The position numbers were made by a program, and so were the translations under genes. Below the pieces are notes generated by a model. The model saw nothing but the letters and a program-made list of their open reading frames with translations. It made no database searches and was not told the DNA's origin. From an uncultured Collinsella sp. (GTDB lineage Bacteria > Actinomycetota > Coriobacteriia > Coriobacteriales > Coriobacteriaceae): a DNA stretch of 7,529 nt. The number at the start of each line of letters is the position of its first letter. Position 1 is the stretch's first letter. Below are positions 1 through 4,821 of the stretch, one piece after another. The stretch covers positions 1-7,529 of the forward strand of contig CAADTZ010000094.1 in the NCBI GenBank assembly GCA_900752015.1. Direction: 5' to 3'.

Positions 1-388
1 CAAGCGAGGCAAAGACTACAATTGCCGATAAAATCAAGTGAACCAAATAAATTAGCAGCGCCCCAGAAATCTGGAGGGGAACCGTCGAGGCCAAGAGATA
101 AACCGGAGGGGTTCGAGCAGGTTGCACCGTCTCTTTGGACCGGTCGACGGCAAATAATGAAAAAGCCACATTCGATAGAAGCAGGTTTAAAAAGGCCGCG
201 ACCACAGTGCAAATAAGCGTAATGGACGGATTGATATAGGCGAGCTCAGTTGCAACGTTTGATACACCAATTTGAAGCGCGCTCATAACAAACAAGGGGA
301 TATATAACGCCATCGTGCAGCCACTCCGGCATTCCTTCGCCCGATCGCCCGATTCCAGAAAGACATTGAAGTTCTCTCGCAAGTTCAC
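1..388 (-). CDS. Multi-pass membrane protein of unknown function, N-terminal part (runs off the left edge)
   Basis: On the minus strand an uninterrupted frame runs from in-frame stops at 397-402 to base 1, giving 129 residues from a GTG at 386-388. Residues 1-25 are polar (NLRENFNVFLESGDRAKE, with Cys20 and Cys24). Hydrophobic stretches follow at about 27-47 and 55-80. A charged, proline-containing loop (DRSKETVQPARTPP) lies at 82-95, and a further long hydrophobic stretch covers about 97-129. This reads as an integral membrane protein with at least three membrane segments. The start is uncertain: the GTG has no clear ribosome binding site, whereas an in-frame ATG at 311-313 has GGAG ten bases upstream; the ATG would remove the polar N-terminus. 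It lies 90 bp downstream of the glycosidase gene on the same strand, so co-transcription is possible. I do not recognise the family; the C-terminus is outside the window. Confidence 0.6.
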   Translation of the reverse strand, partial: MNLRENFNVFLESGDRAKECRSGCTMALYIPLFVMSALQIGVSNVATELAYINPSITLICTVVAAFLNLLLSNVAFSLFAVDRSKETVQPARTPPVYLLASTVPLQISGALLIYLVHLILSAIVVFASL

Positions 389-478
389 TCTATACCCGTT
401 TTCTTACTAAGCAGGGCGAACGGGCGCCAATATAAACGCCGGTCCGCCCATCCATAATTTCTAGTTTTAACGTCCAGA

Positions 479-1852
479 CTAGTCTGTCCAGCCGTCGATG
501 TAGTCGCGGTTAAGCTCAAAGTACTGCGCGGCGATATCTTTCGCCAAGGAGTACGAATTAACGAGCGGGTGCATCGCGAGACTCTCGACAATGTCGCGCT
601 TCGATCGGTTAACGATGCCACGCGCCACGGTGCGCTCGTAGTACTTGACGCGACGAATCAATTCGAGGTTTCCCGCGGGCACAGAATCGGCTTCGACGCG
701 ATGCGGCACGCAGCCATCGGTGGAGATATCGCACGTTGACTCAATGACATCTGTATCGAGAAGTCCGGGGATGGCGCCATTGTTGGGGGTGCACAGGATC
801 ATCTGCTGCGTCTTGCCAGAGCGAGCAATATCCATGAAGCGGAGCGCGACACCTGCGTATCCGCCAGCATCTTTGCCGTACACGTCAAACGTCCACGGCT
901 TGTCGCGATGAATACCCGTCTCGGCCGCCATGTAGTTGTTTTCGCGCATTCCGTACCACTTCTCAAAGCACGCGAGGCCTTTTTCGAAGTCGTTCTCAAT
1001 ATCGATAGATGCAAGCTCGCTCGTCATTTCTCGATTAATTTCTTCGATTAGTTCGCCGCGCGTCTGGGGCGAAGATAGAACGTTGGCAACGGCGCGCTCG
1101 CGATAGTAGAAATAGTATAGGTACTCATTTGGCACGCATCCGCGATTTAGGACGAGGTCCTTCTCGAAGAACCTAAGATCTGTATGAGCATATGCCCCGT
1201 CGTCGTGGATCAAGTCGGACATGATGTCCTCGCCGTCAACCGTCACATTGCGGAAGAACGAGAGGTGGTTGAGTCCATAGCACTCGCCCTGAACCGATGC
1301 GGGATCAACGCCTTTATACTCGGCAAACTGATGCAACATACCCGAGGGGGCATCGCAAATGCCATAAGTAAAATCATAGCCCATATCGCGTAGGGCCTGA
1401 GATACGACGCCAGCGGGATTAGTAAAGTTAAACACCTTGACGTCCGGCTTTGCGTACTTCTTGATTAACTCGCAATACGAAGCAAGCGCAGGAACGGAGC
1501 GCATGGCAAAAGACACGCCGGCTGCGCCAGTCGTCTCTTGGCCAAGAACCCCATGCGAAAGAGCAATGCGCTCATCGCGAACGCGCATATGGTCCCCACC
1601 GACGCGAATCGTCGTGATCACGTAATCTGCGTCCTTAACGGCCTCGACTGCATCGCCCGTCAGTGAAAAATTAAGCGTGGGGCAAAGCATGCCCGAGACA
1701 TGGGCGGCAAGGCCACCGTAGATGCGCAGCTTCTCGGGATCATTGTCCATAAACACAAGTTCGTCGATCCCAAGCGATGACGCCTGCTGGGCTATGCTCT
1801 TTGCCAAAAACATGGAGCGGACGCCACCGCCACCTATGACCGTAAGTTTCAT
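479..1852 (-). CDS. Glycoside hydrolase family 4, 6-phospho-glucosidase (alpha type favoured)
   Basis: This 457-residue cytoplasmic enzyme would hydrolyse a 6-phosphorylated disaccharide delivered by the neighbouring PTS permease, using the NAD+/divalent-metal redox mechanism of GH4. The N-terminus has the dinucleotide-binding pattern (VIGGGG at 5-10, then acidic MDND at 35-38). Other GH4 hallmarks are IRVGG 82-86, GQETTG 104-109, NPAG 145-148, Cys166 in CDAP 166-169 and His196 in GLNH 193-196; Cys and His are the family's metal ligands. A Tyr-rich stretch (YLYYFYY, 244-250) sits where the catalytic Tyr is expected. Known 6-phospho-alpha-glucosidases carry CDMP and the beta enzymes CNVP or CNIP, so Asp167 favours alpha, but CDAP matches neither exactly. 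The length is normal for the family. The ATG at 1850-1852 is chosen because the Rossmann motif begins there; a G-rich stretch (GGGGG) lies about 8 bases upstream. It is divergent from the RpiR-type regulator. Confidence 0.9.
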   Translation of the reverse strand: MKLTVIGGGGVRSMFLAKSIAQQASSLGIDELVFMDNDPEKLRIYGGLAAHVSGMLCPTLNFSLTGDAVEAVKDADYVITTIRVGGDHMRVRDERIALSHGVLGQETTGAAGVSFAMRSVPALASYCELIKKYAKPDVKVFNFTNPAGVVSQALRDMGYDFTYGICDAPSGMLHQFAEYKGVDPASVQGECYGLNHLSFFRNVTVDGEDIMSDLIHDDGAYAHTDLRFFEKDLVLNRGCVPNEYLYYFYYRERAVANVLSSPQTRGELIEEINREMTSELASIDIENDFEKGLACFEKWYGMRENNYMAAETGIHRDKPWTFDVYGKDAGGYAGVALRFMDIARSGKTQQMILCTPNNGAIPGLLDTDVIESTCDISTDGCVPHRVEADSVPAGNLELIRRVKYYERTVARGIVNRSKRDIVESLAMHPLVNSYSLAKDIAAQYFELNRDYIDGWTD

Positions 1853-1881
1853 ATCGAAACCCCCAATTAGCACATTCAATA

Positions 1882-1911
1882 TTGCATGGTTCGCCTGTGT
1901 TTGGATATTGT
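1882..1911 (+). promoter_or_regulatory. Candidate sigma-70-type promoter of the RpiR-type regulator
   Basis: A -35-like TTGCAT (1882-1887), an 18-bp spacer and a -10-like TATTGT (1906-1911) would start transcription near 1918 and give a leader of about 110 nt. The -10 matches consensus at only four of six positions, so this is a modest prediction. It overlaps the 15-bp palindrome. Confidence 0.35.
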
Positions 1912-1916
1912 ATCCA
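1902..1916. promoter_or_regulatory. 15-bp palindrome in the divergent promoter region, candidate operator
   Basis: TGGATA-TTG-TATCCA is a perfect inverted repeat with 6-bp arms and a 3-bp centre. It lies between the divergent glycosidase and RpiR-type genes. It contains the best minus-strand -10 hexamer (TACAAT, plus 1907-1912) and the proposed plus-strand -10 (1906-1911), so a bound protein would block both genes. RpiR-family dimers commonly bind palindromes next to their own gene. That the neighbouring regulator binds here is inference. An 8-bp palindrome, CAATATTG, lies nearby at 1877-1884. Confidence 0.45.
1907..1912 (-). promoter_or_regulatory. Candidate -10 element of the glycosidase gene
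   Basis: Read on the minus strand this is TACAAT, five of six to consensus, lying inside the 15-bp palindrome and about 55 bases from the ATG at 1852. No good -35 is seen at 17 or 18 bp upstream, so the promoter may need an activator or lie elsewhere. Confidence 0.3.
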
Positions 1917-1924
1917 GCATGGAG

Positions 1925-2023
1925 GGCCGCTTCCCGCCCCGGTTGCAAGGCGGGAAAGGAATTCCCCAAGGAGTTATTATTTACGCAACGGAAGCGGCCA
2001 CACACGTCCGGCGGGAAGGAAGC
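1925..2023 (+). promoter_or_regulatory. Structured leader of the RpiR-type gene with mutually exclusive pairings
   Basis: Arm A is 1925-1938 (GGCCGCTTCCCGCC). Bases 1931-1938 are perfectly complementary to GGCGGGAA at 1949-1956 (arm B, 8 bp, 10-nt loop) and again to GGCGGGAA at 2010-2017 (arm D). Bases 1925-1934 are perfectly complementary to GGAAGCGGCC at 1990-1999 (arm C, 10 bp). The pairings share bases 1931-1934, so the full forms exclude one another. Arm D overlaps the ribosome binding site (GGGAAGGAAG, 2013-2022) of the ATG at 2028, and GCTTCC at 1929-1934 can also pair with GGAAGC at 2018-2023. Thus A-D pairing would hide the binding site, while A-B or A-C would free it. No ligand-binding family is recognised. 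Regulation by this RNA is inferred from complementarity alone. Confidence 0.4.
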
Positions 2024-2027
2024 ACCG

Positions 2028-2780
2028 ATGGTTGATAAAAAGCAGATTTCCAAGCTCTACTCAGCCGCAAAGCTATCCGAAACCGAGCAAAGCGTACTCG
2101 AATACCTACTCAACAATATCGACACCCTCGATGATATCGGCATAAAACCCGTCGCCATGGCATGCTTTACCAGCATGACGACAGTCATCAGGCTTTCTAA
2201 AAAGCTCGGCTACCGTGGCTACCGCGAAATGATGTACGATCTCAAGCACCTTCAGCATGTCTCCCGCGAAATGAATCAATCACTCAAAGACAGTAGCGTC
2301 CACTTCGTATGTCACACCGGAGATGTAGACGTATTCATCGCCGCACTGCATCGCAACAGAATGATCGGAGTAAACGGAGAGGGCTTCTCACGCATCGTTG
2401 CGCAGTACATGGCGACTAAGCTCGTTGGGCTTGGCTTTTTGGCCGTCATACAGGACTTCCTAGAAACCGATCAGTTTGTCGAATCCAACCGAAATACGCT
2501 CAGCTGCATGATGCTCATATCCAAATCGGGCCAGACAGAAGCCATCCTGGAAACCGCAAGGGCATGCCACGACGCGGGCATTACGACCCTCGCGTTTACC
2601 GGCAACGAAGACAGCGAGCTCGCCAAGACGGCAGACGCGATCTTTACGATACATGACGATCACCCAATGGATCTTAAGAACGTTAAGCCTAACTGCTTTA
2701 CCGGAAGTTGTATTCTCGCATTCGAAGAACTATTGAGTATCTGCCTTGACAATCTAAAACAAGAAGGCCTGGCCCCCTAA
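2028..2780 (+). CDS. RpiR/MurR-family transcriptional regulator (HTH plus SIS domain)
   Basis: This is a 250-residue DNA-binding regulator, probably of the adjoining glycosidase and PTS genes. Residues about 15-75 form the RpiR-type HTH; the recognition region TSMTTVIRLSKKLGYRGYREM (48-68) is typical. Residues about 100-240 form an SIS sugar-isomerase fold that binds phosphosugars, with the conserved SKSGQTEAILETARACHDAG at 165-184 and LAFTG at 188-192. In this family the ligand is usually the phosphorylated substrate or an intermediate of the regulated pathway. At 250 residues it is a little shorter than many family members (about 280). The ATG at 2028-2030 is chosen because GGGAAGGAAG precedes it and the HTH domain follows; the frame is open upstream to 1722 but that part is antisense to the glycosidase gene. 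Its position resembles glvR between malA and malP in B. subtilis. Whether it activates or represses cannot be told. Confidence 0.9.
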   Translation: MVDKKQISKLYSAAKLSETEQSVLEYLLNNIDTLDDIGIKPVAMACFTSMTTVIRLSKKLGYRGYREMMYDLKHLQHVSREMNQSLKDSSVHFVCHTGDVDVFIAALHRNRMIGVNGEGFSRIVAQYMATKLVGLGFLAVIQDFLETDQFVESNRNTLSCMMLISKSGQTEAILETARACHDAGITTLAFTGNEDSELAKTADAIFTIHDDHPMDLKNVKPNCFTGSCILAFEELLSICLDNLKQEGLAP

Positions 2781-2807
2781 ATCATGCGATAGGAAGCCAA
2801 GCCCTGG

Positions 2808-2824
2808 AATTGCGCTATGCAATT
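2808..2824. terminator. Small hairpin between two convergent genes
   Basis: AATTGC-GCTAT-GCAATT is a perfect 6-bp inverted repeat in the 62-bp gap between the RpiR-type gene (ends 2780) and the permease gene (ends 2843). There is no T tract on either strand, so it is not a clear intrinsic terminator. Its position suggests it could slow converging transcripts. Confidence 0.2.
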
Positions 2825-2842
2825 GAAAGCCACTTGCGCGTT

Positions 2843-4507
2843 TTACTCGTCACCGAGAACTTCGTGCACCTCAGAAGCGACTTCGCCGACACGAGGACCG
2901 TAAATGACCTGGATTGCCTTGTCGCTCAGGCGGATAACGCCCATAGCTTCAAGATTCTTGGTGAACACCTCGTCGTCTGCAACCTTAGAACCATCCTTGA
3001 CAATCACGCGAAGACGTGAGATGCAGTTGTCAAGATCATCAATGTTGTCGGCTCCACCAAGCGCTTCGACAATGCCAACAGCAAGCGCGCTGTCCTTGGT
3101 CGCACGGCCCTGGACTGCCTTCTCGGGAGTGCTATCAGACTCGCCCTTTGCCTCAGCGGCCTTTGCCTCGAACTCGGCTCTGCTGTTGATCAACTCAATA
3201 TCGTCACCATCGTCTCGACCGGGCGTCTTGATATCGAACTTAGTAATAAAGAACCGGAAGAGGAAGAAAGCTGCCAGGAAAAAGGCGGGGAGCAGGATAA
3301 GGTACGGAAGCAGATTAAGCTTCTCGGGGCGGAATAAGAATGGGATCAGGTCCTTGATATTTCCCTGGTACACCGAAACGCCCATTGCCTCCGAGAGAAC
3401 TTCACCCAGTCCGGAAAGCGGAGCGTAAACGCCAAAGTAGAGCCAGGGGGCGGCAAACAGGAACGTAAAGAGAATAGGCTCCGTAACGCCAAAGAAAACA
3501 GTCGAAATCACTGTGGGGATTAAAAGACCAGCAACCTTCTTGCGGTTCTGGGGCTTGGCACAAGACCACATAGCAAGGGCGATGCCCGGGAACAACGCGT
3601 AATCGTTAATGCCATAGCCAGCCATGAAAGCCCTAACCAAGAGCTTGTCACTGCTGGGAGAAGCGAACTGTGCAAGCTGAATGGCGCTATTGCCCACCAC
3701 GCGCGTTCCATCGACGACCATGGAGCCGCCAAGCTCAGTCCAATACATGGGCGTCTCGAGCAGCGGATGCAAGCCAAACGGCACAAGGCTCTCGAGCACC
3801 CAGCGATAGACAAACGTACCGACCAGACCGGAGCCTTTCACGAACGTCGCAATACCCGAGAAGCATCCACCGATGACGGGCCAGACGAAGTACATGATGC
3901 CGCCCAGGATGCCACCGGCGACCAGCGATACAATGGGAACCGTTCGACTGCCCGCAAAAAACGCCAGCGCCGTTGGAAGCTTGGTCTTGTAAAAACGGCC
4001 GGTGATCCAGGCGACCAGGCAGCCCACGATAATGCCGCCAAAGACACCAGAGCTGTAGCCAAAAAAGCCGAGCGAGGTAGTGTAGAGTGCGGACTGCTCA
4101 CTCGCCTGAATGGACGTAAGGCCGACCTTCTGAAGAGCTTCCACCGTTGTATTGTCGGCAGCCAAGCCAGCTGCTCCAAGCAGAATCTCAACCGTCTTTA
4201 GCATGGTGAGATAGCAGACAAGGGCAGAAAAGGCAGCCCAGCCCTTCTCTTTGCGAGACAAGGAGAAGGCGCAGCCGACGGCAAACAAAACACCGAGGTT
4301 TCCAATGATTACCTCGCCGAGACCCTTAAATACCGAGAAGAACGTAAAGAGCGGCGAAGCGGCATACCAGTCCCAATTAACGCCAAGGGACACAAGGGTC
4401 AGTTCGGTCGTAAAAACGCTACCGATACCCAAAAAGAGACCGGAAATGGCAATGAGCGTAATCGGAACGAGCATTGCCTTTCCGAACGCTTGGAATTTTT
4501 CTTTCAT
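2843..4507 (-). CDS. PTS EIICB permease, glucose/alpha-glucoside (GlvC/MalP-like) family
   Basis: This 554-residue inner-membrane protein imports a sugar and phosphorylates it at the 6-position. The EIIC domain spans about 1-425 with many hydrophobic segments. Family marks include FGKAMLVPITLIAISG (8-23), VPFGLHPLLETP (242-253), PGIALA (307-312), KKVAGLLIP (323-331) and GVTEPILFTFLF (340-351). KFDIKTPGRD (423-432) ends the channel part. A charged linker (433-470) leads to the EIIB domain, about 472-554, with the phosphocysteine Cys495 in DNCISRLRV. The C-B order and the motifs resemble GlvC/MalP/MalX, so an alpha-glucoside or maltose is the favoured substrate; another glucoside is possible. 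No EIIA domain is attached or encoded nearby, so a separate EIIA must supply phosphate. The ATG at 4505-4507 is preceded by GAGGAGGG at ideal spacing; the longer open frame to 4639 is rejected. The gene is convergent with the regulator and shares its pathway with the GH4 enzyme. Confidence 0.92.
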   Translation of the reverse strand: MKEKFQAFGKAMLVPITLIAISGLFLGIGSVFTTELTLVSLGVNWDWYAASPLFTFFSVFKGLGEVIIGNLGVLFAVGCAFSLSRKEKGWAAFSALVCYLTMLKTVEILLGAAGLAADNTTVEALQKVGLTSIQASEQSALYTTSLGFFGYSSGVFGGIIVGCLVAWITGRFYKTKLPTALAFFAGSRTVPIVSLVAGGILGGIMYFVWPVIGGCFSGIATFVKGSGLVGTFVYRWVLESLVPFGLHPLLETPMYWTELGGSMVVDGTRVVGNSAIQLAQFASPSSDKLLVRAFMAGYGINDYALFPGIALAMWSCAKPQNRKKVAGLLIPTVISTVFFGVTEPILFTFLFAAPWLYFGVYAPLSGLGEVLSEAMGVSVYQGNIKDLIPFLFRPEKLNLLPYLILLPAFFLAAFFLFRFFITKFDIKTPGRDDGDDIELINSRAEFEAKAAEAKGESDSTPEKAVQGRATKDSALAVGIVEALGGADNIDDLDNCISRLRVIVKDGSKVADDEVFTKNLEAMGVIRLSDKAIQVIYGPRVGEVASEVHEVLGDE

Positions 4508-4603
4508 CAATTCCCTCCTCAATGAGCCTCCACAAACGACTATTGCACCCCACGTCCCCACACAGGCGAAACGGAAGACATGTTCGGCAATAGACACAAA
4601 GTG

Positions 4604-4632
4604 ATTGTAGAAAGGGGCACAAAAAATGTGCA
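4604..4632 (-). promoter_or_regulatory. Candidate sigma-70-type promoter of the PTS permease gene
   Basis: On the minus strand a -35-like TGCACA (plus 4627-4632), a 17-bp spacer and TACAAT (plus 4604-4609) match consensus at 4/6 and 5/6. Transcription would begin near 4597, leaving an untranslated leader of about 90 nt before the ATG at 4507. Confidence 0.5.
4617..4631. promoter_or_regulatory. Inverted repeat overlapping the permease promoter, candidate operator
   Basis: GCACA-AAAAA-TGTGC is a perfect 5-bp inverted repeat covering most of the -35 hexamer and part of the spacer of the proposed promoter. A protein bound here would compete with RNA polymerase. It does not resemble the 15-bp palindrome at 1902-1916, so if one regulator serves both promoters this is probably not its site. 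Confidence 0.3.
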
Positions 4633-4676
4633 TCGGCATCGCGTAATGCGGTTAAATCGACCGACGATTGCAAGTA

Positions 4677-4692
4677 TTTACGAATCCGTAAA
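4677..4692. promoter_or_regulatory. 16-bp palindrome upstream of the permease promoter
   Basis: TTTACG-AATC-CGTAAA is a perfect inverted repeat with 6-bp arms, centred about 50 bp upstream of the proposed -35. A second, weaker repeat, AATCG-ACCGA-CGATT, lies at 4655-4669. This is the usual place for an activator site. The protein is unknown; the divergent RpiR-type regulator is one candidate. Confidence 0.3.
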
Positions 4693-4796
4693 CGGCAGCA
4701 AATAGGCAGCGAACGGCAACCTGCAGCGTAGGACAGTCCCCGCAGGCCGACAATTACCGGTATTCTGGCTCATATTTGTTGAATTGTTGCTCGCCC
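4693..4796. other. Upstream remainder of the permease intergenic region, nothing recognised
   Basis: Of the 314 bp between the permease start and the feoAB stop, this part shows no gene with coding character. The only visible structures are the 8-bp palindrome TACCGGTA (4755-4762) and a short direct repeat TTGTTG (4778-4783 and 4786-4790 region). No RNA gene was recognised. Confidence 0.4.
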
Positions 4797-4819
4797 AAAA
4801 GCGCGGAGCATCAACGCGC
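4797..4819 (-). terminator. Weak intrinsic terminator after feoAB
   Basis: Just after the feoAB stop codon, the minus strand reads GCGCG, a 9-nt loop, CGCGC, then TTTT. The stem can be lengthened by two G-U pairs. The four-base T tract is short, so termination may be partial. Confidence 0.45.
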
Positions 4820-4821
4820 CC

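Noticed and set aside
22..216. 64-residue plus-strand frame near the left edge
   Set aside because: It is opposite the membrane-protein frame, which has a much more protein-like composition.
1968..1985. Perfect AAGGAG ribosome-binding-like site in the regulator leader, possible leader peptide
   Set aside because: No ATG, GTG or TTG follows at a usable distance.
1978..1985. TATTTACG shared with 4675-4682 upstream of the permease, as a common operator half
   Set aside because: One shared 8-mer between regions of about 175 and 314 bp is expected by chance, and the copy at 1978 lacks the second palindrome arm.
1722..2027. N-terminal extension of the RpiR-type frame by 102 residues
   Set aside because: It overlaps the glycosidase gene and both promoters, has no family similarity, and the HTH domain with a good ribosome binding site begins at 2028.
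1853..2053. 67-residue extension of the GH4 frame upstream of the Rossmann motif
   Set aside because: It crosses the divergent promoter region and the regulator start; GH4 proteins begin within a few residues of the GGGG motif.
4508..4639. 44-residue extension of the permease frame
   Set aside because: It runs through the likely promoter; GAGGAGGG precedes the ATG at 4507 and the family N-terminus starts there.
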